From Lates calcarifer (lineage: Eukaryota; Chordata; Actinopteri; Centropomidae): 64,000 nt of DNA. The translations under genes were made by a program, and so were the position numbers. Below, one piece after another: positions 47,690-61,191 of this stretch; positions within the stretch are counted from its first letter, which is position 1, and every line of letters starts with the position of its first letter. The stretch is taken from contig NC_066848.1 in the NCBI RefSeq assembly GCF_001640805.2, forward strand, positions 23,174,483-23,238,482, given 5' to 3'. The notes under the pieces are model-generated. The model was not told where the DNA came from and did not search any database. It was given only the letters and a program-made list of their open reading frames with translations.

Positions 47690-48095
47690 CACCAGCAGTT
47701 GCCATCAACTCTGGAGCTTTTTAACCTATTTCAGCCCTCAGCACTTTGGTCCTACTTACTCGGGACCAAAGACCAAACAAGTTAGCAAGTAGCTGGTGAA
47801 CAGAGAGTATTTAGAGGTTGAAGAAACAGATAGTTCCCTCAGGAATTGATGGAGACCAAAACAGAGCTAAAAGGAGTGTATGTTGGACTTACATTCATCA
47901 GGTGACCAGACATGACTCATAATAAATGCCAGTGTTGTTCTGTGTCTGGTGAGTGTGTAAACAAGCAACTGTTTGCTAACACATTTACTTTATTCGTGAT
48001 AATATGATAATATGTCAGTGTTGTGTTTACAATTTGTTCTGCTGCCTCTAAGTAACCAAAAGAACGAAAGAAAGAAGGTAATGCAGCCTTAAAAC
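47690..48095. repeat. Dispersed repeat R2, copy
   Basis: It contains GTAGCTGGTGAACA, CATCAGGTGACCAGACATGA, TGATAATATGTCAGTG and TGCTGCCTCTAAGTAACCAAA, in the same order as other copies. A partial second copy of the tail follows at about 48130-48310. Confidence 0.65.
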
Positions 48096-48129
48096 TGAGG
48101 TATAACAAAAGCCCAGTGGTAGATGACTC

Positions 48130-48310
48130 TCTTTATTTAATTGTGTAAATTTATGTACAACTAAGCATCTGTTTGCAAATGCATTCATCATACCAGTTTA
48201 ATAAGCTCATAATATGTCAGTGTTGCGTTTACAATTTTGTCTTGCTTTTTCCCAAGCAGCCATAAATAAATCAATCAATCATAAATAAAATCAATTCAAA
48301 CTGCTTTAAC
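48130..48310. repeat. Dispersed repeat R2, tail-only copy
   Basis: GCTCATAATATGTCAGTGTT and CAATTTTGTCTTGC repeat the tail of the adjacent copy, so the two lie in tandem. Confidence 0.5.
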
Positions 48311-49132
48311 ACGTGATTCACCAGTGACTGGGTTGAGAGGCATCTGAAACAGCATGTGACACTAAAAGCTTGTTCTCACCAGAAAAATCAATGTCTTTTT
48401 TTAAACCTACATTTTCATGAATGATTTACATTACTGCATCATCTCAATGCTTTGCACTATATCATTACCAACTGTAACTGTAAGGTCCTCACTCATCACT
48501 GCACACTGACTCCTCCATTGGCATTATATTGTTTGTAAAGCCATTTTTATGCTATTACCAGCATACCTATATGAGTACATGAAAAGGACAGATGCTAACA
48601 ATTATCCTTGCTCTTCACTCACAGAGCATCTTTTGGTTGAGTATACTTGGTAAAAGGGTTTTTATGTGTGCAGCTCCCTACACTGAACCCTCTGTCAAAT
48701 GAGTTAAAATTACAGTCACTGGTTTCTCTGGGCAGATTTAAAGCTTTGAACTCATCTGTCATCTATCTGTCAGTGTTAGTGTGCTTGCTAAAAGATTTTT
48801 AATGCCCCAAACTGCTGCTGTTTTTCAGTCCAATGTAAGTATGTTTTATGGATATGTTTTAATTTTCTAATGGATTTTTATTAATGTACGTACAGACATG
48901 CTCTATGAAGACAGCAAGGTTTATTTTGTGAGAAAATAATATCCAGATGTGAAGCGACATTTACATGGAAAAGGTGGATATCTGATCACCGAGGCAGCCT
49001 CACTGACCTGTGTGTGTGTGACGCTGTGTGTGCGTGTGTTCAGGGGCAACCCAGGCCAGTGAGAAGGCCAACAGTCTTTCCATATCTGTCATATCCTGTT
49101 ATGATGTGATATGTTAGGAGGAACAGTCAGAA

Positions 49133-49134
<2 letters not shown>

Positions 49135-49168
<34 letters not shown>
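49135..49168. repeat. (CA)n microsatellite
   Basis: About 17 units. Confidence 0.97.
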
Positions 49169-49173
<5 letters not shown>

Positions 49174-49958
49174 AAATCTCACACACAAATTGTATTGCAC
49201 ACAAACGTAATAGCATCTTAGCTGTGTATATGTGCATGAAAAAGTTTTTTTTTATTGTTTTATCCCATTTTTCAATATTAATGGTCACAAATGTTTCCAC
49301 ATTCTGTCTTTTTTGATGTTTTTTTGATATAAAGCTCACCTCTGCAGTTATTTCAACTAGTTGCATATTAGCAAAGTGAACTGCTGCATACAGATAAATA
49401 TGTCTGCTTCTGGACGTCTTGTCAAAATTTGGCGTACTCCTTTGAGCGGGCTGTCATCACATGCTGTCATCCACGACTGTCCTGGAGTCAGCCATGGAGC
49501 GGAAGGATGGAAAAAGAAAGAGAGGGAAGAGAAATGAGGACGAGGACGATGACAGATGTTGAGAACATCACCCCTGACTCATGAGAGGAGACAAACGAGC
49601 CAAATCTGACATTTGTCTCTGATTTAGTTCTGAGGTCCAGTTTAAATCTTTCTCAGTGTTCCACTCTTTTCATCGTATTTCCACATTTCCATCCATTCCA
49701 CATTCATTCATCATACTCCAGTGTTTGTGGTGAGAGAGAGCAAGGCCGCTACTTTTCTTAAGGTCACTCATATCATCTCTCTTTCAGCCTGTTTTTCAGC
49801 ATTTGTTTTTTTCTTCACACTCTTGTATCTCTCACTTCATCCCTCCTGTCCTTAGAGAGCATACAGTATGATAAGAAATATGCTAATTATAGCAAAGTAG
49901 GCCATTGTGGCCAAGGACGTCTGCTATAATAAACACTCACTCATACACACATGCACTG

Positions 49959-49974
49959 TAGTGCCCCCCTGTTG
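49959..49974 (-). promoter_or_regulatory. CTCF-like word, reverse
   Basis: The plus strand reads TAGTGCCCCCCTGTTG, similar to the reverse CTCF core AGTGCCCCCTGCTGG with one extra C. Confidence 0.3.
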
Positions 49975-50061
49975 AGGCTATCACTGCAGAGATACTTGGC
50001 AGTGGTGTTTGAAAGAGGAGATAGTAGCTCTTAGAAAGGCTAAACTCAGCCTGTCATCTAT

Positions 50062-50063
<2 letters not shown>

Positions 50064-50116
<53 letters not shown>
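50064..50116. repeat. (TG)26 microsatellite
   Basis: A pure TG run. Confidence 0.97.
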
Positions 50117-50118
<2 letters not shown>

Positions 50119-50529
50119 ACCCTGTGTTTATGTCAAGGTTGTTACCCACACTGATGTGTAATAAATGCTACCTGTGTGATTTTATTTCTTTATGATAGCT
50201 ATTTGTTGTGCAATGTGTTAGTGAGTAACAGATTGCATTCTATTTTCAAAATCTTGTACCCTAACAATGTTTCCTTGTTGATTATGCAGTTGAGATGAAT
50301 TATGAATTGTTGCTTGGTAAGTACTGGATTAAATGATGTTAGACATACATGGTTAGTGTTCACTGTATGTAGGCAGTGAGTGAGGTCACATTGTAGTGAA
50401 GTGTGTTTCTGTTTGGAATGCAGCCCAGGAGTCTGGGAGGCCATCTGGATTGAAGATTGACCTGTCATACCTGCAAATGATCTACAGCCTGCTGGAATCT
50501 AGCACACACACACACACACACACACATAC

Positions 50530-50775
50530 ACACCCTTGAACTCCTATCTTTGTGGAGACCTGTCATTATTGACATAATACATTTGCTAGCCCCATACCCT
50601 AACCTTAACCACCTGAATCCCTAACCCTTACTCTAACCCTAACCCATGCCTTATCTTTAATCACAAAGGACTTCAGAGATGATGTTAGGCCCACATTAGG
50701 ACCAGGTTTTTGACCTCATAAGGACTACTGGCCCCAACAAGGTTAGTGTTTCTACTGGAAAAGGTGTACACAGAT
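50530..50775. repeat. Dispersed repeat family R4 with telomere-like core
   Basis: The ends are imperfect inverted repeats (CTTTGTGGAGACC on the left, GGCCCCAACAAGG on the right). The core has degenerate telomere-like units (CCTAACCCTTACTCTAACCC, 50600-50645). No coding capacity. I recognise the pattern as a widespread teleost repeat. Confidence 0.6.
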
Positions 50776-51607
50776 GCAGACACACACACAGTTGTCGTCT
50801 TGTTGTCTGTAAGGGCCTTCACAGAACACAGACCAGACATTAAGTAATATATATGCACAAACCTAGGAACCTATATGCACACACAAATACACATACATGC
50901 TCACACACATGCACCAACACACACTCCCACACACAACTCTGCTGATAATCTCTGTGACCTTCACCACAGTGGCAGACAAACACATGCAGACACACACGTA
51001 GACACTACTCTTAAACACAAAGGTACATTTACACACAAAGGAATGCAGTGAAATGCTGGAATTGCACAGCTCAGTAGACCAATCAAAGCATTAAGGAAAG
51101 TTCAAATGTTGACTTTTTAGAAGTCTGAATGTTAATGTCATTTAGAAACACAAAATGCATGTGCTGTTTGGACAATATTGAAAGCATTACTGTAATGATC
51201 ATTTGCTTTTACAGGAGGTGATTTGGATTTTTTGAGTGCAGTGGACACAGGTGACGAAGATATTTGATGCATTGTAATCCAAAGATTTGAAACCTTAGGC
51301 ATTGTAAGAGCATGGCGTTATCAGGTTTTTCCTTGATTTTTCCTTGTATTTGCACAGAATCAAAGATTAGATTATATGTTTAAAGTGAAAGAAATTAGGC
51401 TAGCACCTGCTAGGCTTTGGAGAAAATTCCACTTGCATACAGCAGTGGGAAGAAATGGGTGTTACACGTATCCAACAATGCCCAGAAGCCACTTTGTCAC
51501 ACCTCCAAAATATTTCTATTTTTTTCTGTTTTCGTATTTCTATTTTCATCAGTGTAATTGCTTAGTTGAGTTTAATAACATAATAAAACTGGTTATTGTT
51601 CTGTTAT

Positions 51608-51792
51608 AGTAAATATGAAGCTACGGCAAACAGCGGTTTAGCTTAGCTTAGCAGAGATACTGGAAATGGGTAAACAGCTAGCCTGGCTCTCTCCAAAGGT
51701 AAATCTCCTATCTAGCTGTTTTCCCCTTCTTCCAGTGTTTATGCTAACCTGAACTAACGAGCTGCTGCCTGTAGCTCCATACTGAACTCTTC
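51608..51792. mobile_element. MITE-like element R1, copy 2 (internally deleted)
   Basis: TTTAGCTTAGCTTAGCAGAG on the left and CCAGTGTTTATGCTAACCTG on the right enclose AACAGCTAGCCTGGCTCTC. It is about half the length of the 3.2-kb copy. Confidence 0.6.
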
Positions 51793-52427
51793 CATTAAAG
51801 TCTTATCTTAATGAAAGGATGGTGAAAGTGAGGTTAGGTCAAACCAACTTAAGCTATGACTCTAGATGTGAATGAGTTCTGTAATGCCCCAATTACTGAC
51901 TAACTCACTGAATAAATATCCTCAGTAATAAAAACTGACCAGTGACCCGTGTTTTACATCCAGACATCAAGCAGCAGCCATGGCAGGAATGCCACCAGTG
52001 AAACCAGTGAGGGTCAATGACAGGTCAAGGGTCACAACAGCACTTGTGGGAGGAGGAGGAGGGAGAAGATGACAAGAACAGAATGGACAAAAACGAGGGA
52101 TGAATGAGGAGATAAACGAGAGAGAGTGTGGCACACTAGGCAAGCATATCAATGCCACTGAGTAGTTTGACTGTGTAGATCCATTTGTAGGCTCATGAGT
52201 TTGTGTTTCTGGCTGCATGTTTTTGTGTATGTTGTTGTTGGTCCCTAAATGTCATGTAACGTATTGGTGTATGTGTATGCATGTGTTTGTGTGAGTGACA
52301 CAGAGAGAAAGCAACAGACACAAAACAGCTAACTAAACAACAGCAAAAGGAGAAAGCTGAGTAAAAGTGCAGCTCTGCTCTAGAAATAGCAAATGGCCTC
52401 ACAGTGACAAACCCAGATGGGTGCACA

Positions 52428-52459
<32 letters not shown>
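52428..52459. repeat. (CA)n microsatellite
   Basis: About 16 units. Confidence 0.97.
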
Positions 52460-52460
<1 letters not shown>

Positions 52461-52909
52461 CATGCCAACTTGTCTGGTGTGTGCAGGTTGTGGTTTGACG
52501 GATGATGTGATGATAGCCATTTGAGGAGGATCAGCTCTAAACCAGATACTACTGTACACAAATACACAAACACACACAGAAGTGAAAATCCTTTACTTTA
52601 ATCTTTGACATCATGCAAGTAAACTCAAGACTTCCCAAATGCAACATGGGAAACTGCACTGAGAAGAGAAGGATTTTACACAGCTCTCTTTTGGCACTTA
52701 ACATCGCCGCCACATACATACAGGACACTGGCAGACATGTCATTTCTAAACATAAACTCTGCAGCATGTAATATATACTGTGTATAGGTGTGTGTGTATG
52801 TGTGTTTGTGTGTGTGTGTGTGTTTGTGTTTGTGTGTGTCGCTGGCTGTCTGTTTAGTTTCAAGGACAGGTTAAACACTGCTGTCTTTTTATAGCACCAG
52901 CAATTCAAC

Positions 52910-52910
<1 letters not shown>

Positions 52911-52950
<40 letters not shown>
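52911..52950. repeat. (TG)20 microsatellite
   Basis: A pure TG run. Looser TG-rich tracts occur at 52783-52840 and 53056-53110. Confidence 0.97.
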
Positions 52951-52951
<1 letters not shown>

Positions 52952-53439
52952 TAGTGAGGAATCAACTGAATGAGAGAAAGAAATTGTGAGAAACCATGTC
53001 TAGAAAGATACTTGTGATGCTAGCGAGAAAATTGGAAGGGAAAAAAATAGTCCTCTGTGTGTGTGTGTGTGTGCGTGTGTGTGCGTGCATGTGAGAATGT
53101 GTTTGTGTGTAAGCATGTACACTCTTGCATGTCCTTGGGCCTTTCAGCAAAGCTTTGTGCCCTGCTGTCAGGGCAGTCATAAAAGTGTATGAATCAGCCC
53201 GTGTGTGTCTTTGCTCGTGCACACACAAGTGTATTTTTCCATTCAAGTGTGAAAAAACAGACAGCACTGTCAGAGAAGAGAGGATGACTCACCTGACCTG
53301 CATTTCACACACTCATTGCACTTGCCTGAGAAACAAACATATCACTGTTATTTTCAACACGCCTATACATCTACTATGGAAGGATATAGTGTGGATTATA
53401 TGGAGTGCTCGTCAGGTGTTCTGGTATTCCTGGGAGGTG

Positions 53440-53475
53440 TCCCCAGGTAACCCTAACCCTAAACCTAATCCTAAC
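53440..53475. repeat. Short telomere-like stretch
   Basis: TAACCCTAACCCTAAACC followed by degenerate units. It is probably an isolated core of family R4. Confidence 0.6.
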
Positions 53476-56224
53476 TTTGCAAGGACGGGCAACAAAGTAA
53501 AGGTTGCACGAGCTACCAGTTGTGACCCCTCATGACCTGTGGATTGGGGCACTGTCATCCCATTTCTCCTCTAATTTGTGAGGTTTTTCCTCTAATTTGT
53601 CACACCTCTGCACCATTTTTTATATTCTAACTTGGCTCACCAATATGCTGGTCCAGATTAGACAAAACTTTCAGTCAGAAGACAAGTGACAAAATGAAGT
53701 GACTGAAGAACAATACATCAGAACATGAGTGACAGCGGATCATGAAAGGTTCTGAACAAAAGCATTAGAACTGTAAAAAAAAAAAAAAAATACATTGTTT
53801 CTGTCAACTTTTTTGTCACAAAAAATGCAGCATATGGGAATTACAAAATAGCCAACATAATTTGCAACACAACATTACAATCATTCAAAATGTAACAGAG
53901 GCACATGTGAAATGCAAAGAAACATGCTTTGCATGTAAAGTCACAGCTTAAATTACGTGTCTTTTGGTTTGCAAGTCATAGCTTTTCCTCTGCACCTCTA
54001 ACTTTTTCTCAGTTTGGTAATCATGGTAAATGAATGAATGTTTCAGTGGAGGGGATTCTCTCTGCTGCTCCTTCAATTGGTCCAATAAACTATAAGCTAT
54101 ATAACTATACAATAAGCTAGTAGTTTTCTACATCTGAAACCAGAACTTTTCCTACTTCACATGTAGAATACAATAACAGTGTATTTTTGTAACTGTCTCA
54201 GCACAACAGTGCAGAAGTTATAGGCTGCCTCATTAACGGGCAACATTATCATAACGTTACACTCACATCACAACCAACAACTGAAACAGACAAGTAACCT
54301 GAATGACAGCAGTTGGGTGTGAATGGAGAGCAGGAGAGGACCTGTCCGAGGTTTAACCGCACTGCTCAACACAAGGCTGGCTGTCATCAGTTTGATTTCT
54401 GATGTAATAAGGAACAAGAAAAGATTTACCTGTTTTCTGTCAATCTTAGACAGGGAAAGAATTATAACCACAGAGAGATGCAGCACAGGATTTCTACATT
54501 TGATCAGACTGTAAGGTTAAGAAACTATCCCGACAGGGAGCTAACAGCGGGCTAAATCAAATTACAAGCTGGAAGCTTAGTAGTGGTGATGTTAAAGTCA
54601 TGCTGTGGTGTTGTTCTTTTATAGCCTAATGTTATGTAATGTCTACTATCAGAGTTCTGTGGTCACTTCCACTTAAAGTCACATAGCTACAATGTACCCG
54701 ACCAATAGAAGAGCAGGAGAGAGAATCCCTGCCCCTGGAACATTTGCTGATTTACCGTAATGACCGGAAAGGAAAGGAAAAGCTTCGACTTACAAACCAA
54801 AAATAACAACTGCAATCCAAAAAAACAAATCACATCTTGCATTTTACATTGTTGCTCTTTGTTATTTTTTGAATGACAGTGATTTTGAGCTGCACTTTGC
54901 ACCTTTGAATGTGTTTGGTAACCTACTGTCAATAGACTACCATGTCTCTTTTGAAATGTCATTATTGGCCTCAACTTAAAGTTATATTGATGATTGCTTA
55001 GATTATAACTGTGCTGGTGCTGTTTGATGACTTACAGCTACCTGCCCTCCCCCATCCTCCCACTAATTCTTTTTTCTGCACCTAGTTTTCATTTCTGCAG
55101 CTTGGAAGGACACCACAGGCTCAGAGCTCTCTCTGTCTCTGCAGTGCCTGGAATGACAGAAATGGCTGTGTGTCAGTCAGATGAGTCACCCATTTCCTTG
55201 GGCAAAGTGAAGTCCTGCCCTTTTAATTAACCCTTTGGCCCAGGAAGTGGTCTCAAAAACTAGCATTACAGTTTCAACTCAGGTTGTTTTCCTTTAGTGT
55301 ATTTTTAAGGATTCCTAGAAGAAAGAAAAAGGATGGATGGATGGATAGGCAAGTTTATTTTGCTTATCTAAGATTCCTTGTTAAATGTCCCGTCAGAGTC
55401 AGGAGTAGTTTCAGTAATAGTTGTTTTTCAAAAAGACAGTCTTGACATGTGTATACAGATCACAGGTTCTCACTGATTATGCCTGTGGGACACCCTAGGA
55501 CAGACACAACCATTGTCTGTTATTAAACTGAATAATACAAATCAAACAGCCAACCACAAGTTGATTCATGTACCTTGGGATACACACCCATTCTGTGTAT
55601 TTCAGTAGTTCCTGTTAAAACACTGCTGTCTCCTCCATGTCGTATCACATAGGTTCTGAGTCTCTAAGTAGAGACCTTGGACATTGTCACAGGGATGAAA
55701 TACAAGTGCCTACAGGTATGCACCTATTAAGGTTCAGCAACGTGAGAGATCACTGTATTTATTAAGTCGGCCTGATAACAGGCATGAAAACGATGCCCTA
55801 TTATCTTAATACTGTCAGTCATCTTATTTTCCTGCACTCAGCTTTTAAAGTGGTGTTTTGGGCTGTATTTTATTTGTGGCCTGACAAAGATGACGTGTCA
55901 TGGGCTGAACTAGGTATGGCGAGATGGACACATCACACCTTGACCAAAGTGTGTTATTAAATGTTGTCACTGGCAATAATGAAAAGTTCCTAAGTACATT
56001 TACTCAAGTCCTGTATCTGTATCTGCTGTACCTAAGTTTCAAATGTCAACTTAACTGGAAAGAGGAAGCAGTCTGATAAATGACAATTACTTATCCCAGG
56101 AATTTTTACAGTTTAATGAACTGATGCTCTTGTGGTGGATGTGGACATTCATCCCAACACTTTCAAACCAATCTGCACCACACCTTATATGTTCTGGCAT
56201 ACTGGCAGTGAACTCTACACATTA

Positions 56225-56225
<1 letters not shown>

Positions 56226-56256
<31 letters not shown>
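56226..56256. repeat. (CA)n microsatellite
   Basis: About 15 units. Confidence 0.97.
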
Positions 56257-56258
<2 letters not shown>

Positions 56259-56405
56259 GCTTTGTTTGTGGCCAGTGTTGCATGCCATGAAAACAATGAC
56301 CGCTTGTGAGAAACAGGGGAGAGCCAACCTCTACTTGATACAACAGGTGCAATAGCAAAGCCTATCACATTATACCTGTAATCATTAACTACCTGTAGCC
56401 CATTT

Positions 56406-56443
56406 TGTGTGTGTGTGTGTGTGTGTGTGCGTGCGTGCGTGCA
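56406..56443. repeat. (TG)n-(CGTG)n microsatellite
   Basis: A TG run that ends in GTGC units. Confidence 0.95.
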
Positions 56444-56580
56444 TGTGCAAGCTTTTCAGTACATGCACAGTTGTCTCAGTCATCACTCAGCCCCACTACA
56501 CTTTCTTAGGCAACAGGTCATTGCTTTTGTTGACTAATGACCTTATCAGGCCTCAGTACACAATGATGTCATTCCCAGGT

Positions 56581-56586
<6 letters not shown>

Positions 56587-56618
<32 letters not shown>
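56587..56618. repeat. (TG)n microsatellite
   Basis: About 16 units. Confidence 0.97.
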
Positions 56619-56619
<1 letters not shown>

Positions 56620-57958
56620 TGAGCCTAGGGGTCTGGTTTACTTTAGATTGTTATTAGGAACCGTATCTTTACCGCACAAAAATCATATTCCCTTTCCTGT
56701 TTGGCTCTGAGGGTGGTAGAGGTCATACTAATACACTAGAAAATACAGTCTGTACCTGCATGCAACATGAAACATGAATTAGGCTGCTAAGGAAAATGAA
56801 TGACATCACATTTTAAGTCTCACAGTAGGTCACATTCATTCCTATTTTACTTCTTCAGTGTATCAACACTCTTATCATTCCACTTGGAAAAATATGAAGG
56901 AATGTTGTTTTAACCCTTGTGAAAACACTGCCATTACCTGAATCCTCAAAGAAAGTGACTGAACCTGAAAAACACCTGTGGTATCATAAGGTAAAAATGT
57001 ACCTTCGAACCTTACAGCAGTCAGTGGCCTTTTGAGATGGTACTACATACTGAACCCATTTCAAGTATGGAATTATGCTTGTGTAGTGCTCTTGGGTTCA
57101 GCTGATTTTTTGTGCATTTTTTGAAAAAAAAAAAACACTATTATCCATCATATTGTGATGGATGGATGCAGCTGAGGTAACTATACAGTAAATTCAGGAT
57201 CACTAAGCTGTTGGACTGGACATAAACTTAATTTTCTTATCTGGTGGGCACTATTCAATCTGGATTTTTTGAAAGCTGATATAAAGGTTGCCAATTACCA
57301 AGTACAGCCTCTGCTTCTTTGTCTTGTTTAAATCATTTTTTGGTTAAAGCTTAACACAAATAAAACACTTGATTGAGATGACCTCTGACTTCTATCACCC
57401 CCACTTCTACACCTTTACTTTCTGCCTACATATAGGACAGGGTATTTCCTGCATTGGTCGTTGGCCCTGGATCTAAATTTTGTCCATAGTATCCAATATG
57501 GACTTAATTCCTAGAGATACTGAGATGTCAGTACCACATTGGTGTTTATGGAGAGCGTTCAGGGTGAATTGATTCAAGGCAACATATTCTGACGATAACT
57601 ATCATCACAATAATCTCTAATCAGTGTCATTTAGCAGCTTGAGATGGTTCACAAAGAGCACAGTCAGTAGGTGCTGCATTGGTTATTTTCCATCCACTTA
57701 CAGAGATGTGGCATCCGATTAACTTGTGCTACGTGTCTAATGTTATTCTTGGAGCAGCACGGGGGAATCTCCAGCTGCCCAACTTTGTTTAGTCAAACTT
57801 TTTAGTCAAACACCTGCTCATTACCACACACAAACATACATTCATGCACACTCCCTTTTTCCCGACACACAATCACACACTTAAGAAAAACTCTGAGGTG
57901 CCAAGAAATTCCTGTCTAATTGTAGAACTCAGGTAAATTAACTATGACAAGTGCAAAC

Positions 57959-57961
<3 letters not shown>

Positions 57962-58008
<47 letters not shown>
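57962..58008. repeat. (TC)23 microsatellite
   Basis: A pure TC run, followed by short TCTG units. Confidence 0.97.
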
Positions 58009-58010
<2 letters not shown>

Positions 58011-58205
58011 CCATCTGTCTGTCTCAGTGTTTGTCTTAGCTTGGCCTCCATTCAGTTCTTACGTAACTGCGTTGGTGAGAACCTGCTGGCTGTTCAAACA
58101 GGTTGGCATCACAGAGGATTAGAGGCTGATGGACACGACCCACATACTGAGACACTTCCCTGCAGGTAGCTGTCAGCCTGCCACCCCCGCCCCCTCTGAC
58201 ACAGA

Positions 58206-58242
58206 CACACACACACACACACACACACATACACACACGCAT

Positions 58243-58286
<44 letters not shown>
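58206..58286. repeat. (CA)n microsatellite, interrupted
   Basis: About 80 bp of CA with ATACA and CGCATG interruptions. Confidence 0.97.
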
Positions 58287-58288
<2 letters not shown>

Positions 58289-60208
58289 GAATCTGCTCCT
58301 GTCATGTTTGAGGATCAGGGTGATATATAGATAATAAAGTGAGCAGTCACAGTCTTATGTGAAACCTGTCTCAAGGCCACAGATAGACTTTCCATTGTTC
58401 TGCCTTGTCTTTTGTTTGAGCCATGACTCATTTCAAATAAGTGGTAAATTCAGTTTGTGCTGAAGTGCCTGGTGACATGCTATTGTGTTGCTTTTATTTG
58501 TGATCTGAAGATCTGCTCCTAGAAGGTGTAGGTCAGACCACATATAAAGCTAATCAGTTAAGGGTTAAGAGTGATATATTATGTAGAAATCTTCACTCAT
58601 GCTGTATATGGTACTTCACACATTGAAGCAAATTCACATCATATTGCAAAAGACATCTAGAGATTAGTAATATAGCAACATTTCAATCATTTCTGAACTT
58701 AACGGCGCTATTCTGCTAGTCAACAGAAAAAGTAGCTCACTCCTGGAAACAGCATGATTTTCAAAGTAGCATCACTGCCTACTGGGAAACGTAATTAATC
58801 TGTAGAATTGCTACATGTATCACTTCTCCCCAACAATGGTCATGGATACATTTTCCCATTTTTAAAAAAGTAAGCAAAGTAATTATCAGAAACAGCAGGG
58901 CACTGTAGTTTTTAGCAAGCATTACTCAAACAGGAGTAAACAGTGGATTGTTGAGGACTATTTTTAGCAATGGTTTAATACACACTGGGAGCTCTTGTGA
59001 GTACAAAAGCTTTTGGACAACAAAGGAGCCTCATGGCACTGAGGAATAAGACATATCGGGTTCTGGATACACACAAAATACACAGAGCTACAGTATATAC
59101 TTCAATACTGGATTTTTTTGAAGGCGGATACCAGAATTTTGAAAATAAAAAATAAATTAAAAAATAATAATATACAATAAATATATTAACATTCAATAAA
59201 TCATATTCTTATTGTGAAGGCTGTGCATATATAACATCATGGGTCTCTAAACCATTTCACCACAACTCAAGTTAGCAATTACAATAATTAAGGCAAATAA
59301 ATATGAATGTATGCAATATGCTTTTGAGGCCCAATCACCTTAAATGACAAAATATAAATAAATTACATATAATACATTTAATTACATTTGTTATAAGAAT
59401 AATCCATCATGTCTGACATCATAATAGACTGGTGACAGTTTAGTTTTTACAGAAGCTCAGTATCAGCTCCAAATATCAACAATTGAAATGATATCTGTCC
59501 AAACCTAACAACATAACAAACAGACATATAAACATAAAGCGTTAGTCATATGGTATTTATTTGTCCCTTCAGTGTGACCCTGCCCAGAAAGCCAGATGAA
59601 TAGTGAGGCTTTACTACACTGTGCCACAGAGTTTAGATAACCACAAGTTGTCTGTTAGTATTTATCTGTGATTTGCAGCTTCACTGACAATAGCTTCATT
59701 ATCCTGCTGGTGTTGACTCCACTTCAGGCAGAAGCAGAACAAAATGTAAACTCAGGCCTGATAAAAAGCATGTTCAGAGAGACAATCCAGGTTCATCCCC
59801 TTAAACCATCGCTGTGGCAATGTGTGCCCATCGTTGGGTAACCAGGACGACGGGAGAGTGGCACACAAGCACAGAGCATCAAATGCATCTACATGACCTG
59901 TGGAACTGACTGACAATAGAAAAGACTGTGTGTGTGTGTGTGTGTGTGTGGTCACATGCTGCAGTTCTCTAGCATTTGATTGATATGTCATGTATAAGCT
60001 CATGTATGTACATTTGTGAGAAACGGTGTTTGCATGTGTTAGTAAATATAAGGTGTGCATGTGGTCTTTTGTCAATGTAAAGCAGACAATAAGAGGAAGC
60101 AGCTCCAGGAGCAGCCTCCTATTTAACACTTTTCCACAGCAGTTAGAATGTGGTAGGATATCAGTCATGATTACTAAAAATGTAAATCATCATCAAAGTA
60201 ATTGTTTG

Positions 60209-60541
60209 ACATTTTGGGAAATATGGCTATTAATTTCCTTGCTGAGAGTTGGATAAAAAGACTGATACCACTCTTGTGTCTGTCTGTTAGCTACAGCCCA
60301 CAGCCTGTTAGCTTAACCTAGCAAAAAAGGAAGAAAGTCACAGTCTGGTACATAATCCCCGCTCATTAAACCATAAATTGCTGTTATTATGTTTTTGTAT
60401 TTGAGGTGCTGGTAATTTTGTTACCTTTGGACAGAGTCAGGCTAACTGTTTCCAGACTTTATGCTAAGCTAGGCTAACTGTCACCTGGCTTCTCACCTAA
60501 CTCTCTGCAAGAAATCATATAGCCGTGTTTCCCAAAAAATG
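60209..60541. mobile_element. MITE-like element R1, copy 3
   Basis: The ends are imperfect inverted repeats: CATTTTGGGAAATATGGCTAT at 60210-60230 and ATAGCCGTGTTTCCCAAAAA at 60519-60538. The interior carries GTTAGCTTAACCTAGC and TTATGCTAAGCTAGGCTAAC, as in the other copies. The outer ends extend further than in copy 1. Confidence 0.7.
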
Positions 60542-61156
60542 TGTTTTTGAAAATTTGATGGTTTTACTTGGTGTTTCCCCCGAAATTTCATTGCCATCAG
60601 TGTGTGAGAGTTAAAATCACTGTATGACATTAAATTCTCCCACAGTTAGTGCTTCTAACTCAACAAAGTAAAAAAGAGTGAAAAAGAGGTTACATAGGCA
60701 CCCACACACATTTTCATAAGAAAGACCTTTGCTAATTACAACGTCACCTGTTAATGAAAATTACATGGGAGATTCCACTGTGTGGGGGTAGTTACTAATA
60801 CTACATAAACATGCATACTGCGCACATGGAGAATCAATACCGCTGCACACTAACAGTATCTTTTGGGGACGGGAGATAAATGATCATAAGTGTTCTCAGT
60901 TTCGACTTGTGTTTTTTGGTTTGGTAAGACAGAGGACATGACGTAGCAGTAAAACTCCCCACTAAGATTCATTTCAAAACAAAATGCCATTCCATATTGT
61001 GGAACTATAGATCCCACAAGCTGTACTTACTGACTGCAACAAAAATCCTATCCCAAAATGCTATTTCTGGTTAACTCTAAGAGAGTCATAACTTAAAGGC
61101 AAATCTATGAGAGATTTGTTTAATTTCTAAATGACAACATTTATTGGAAACACCGG

Positions 61157-61158
<2 letters not shown>

Positions 61159-61186
<28 letters not shown>
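61159..61186. repeat. (CA)n microsatellite adjoining duplication copy 1
   Basis: It runs directly into the duplicated segment. Confidence 0.97.

Positions 61187-61191
<5 letters not shown>

Larger units (their letters stand above)
48311..50060. other. Intergenic, nothing definite
   Basis: Contains a (CA)n at 49135-49168 and a CTCF-like word at 49959-49974. No gene was seen. Confidence 0.5.
53480..60200. other. Gene-poor tract
   Basis: No convincing gene. It contains many CA/TG/TC tracts, a possible terminal-exon-like segment at 55145-55230, and an R5 fragment at about 55985-56045. Confidence 0.5.
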
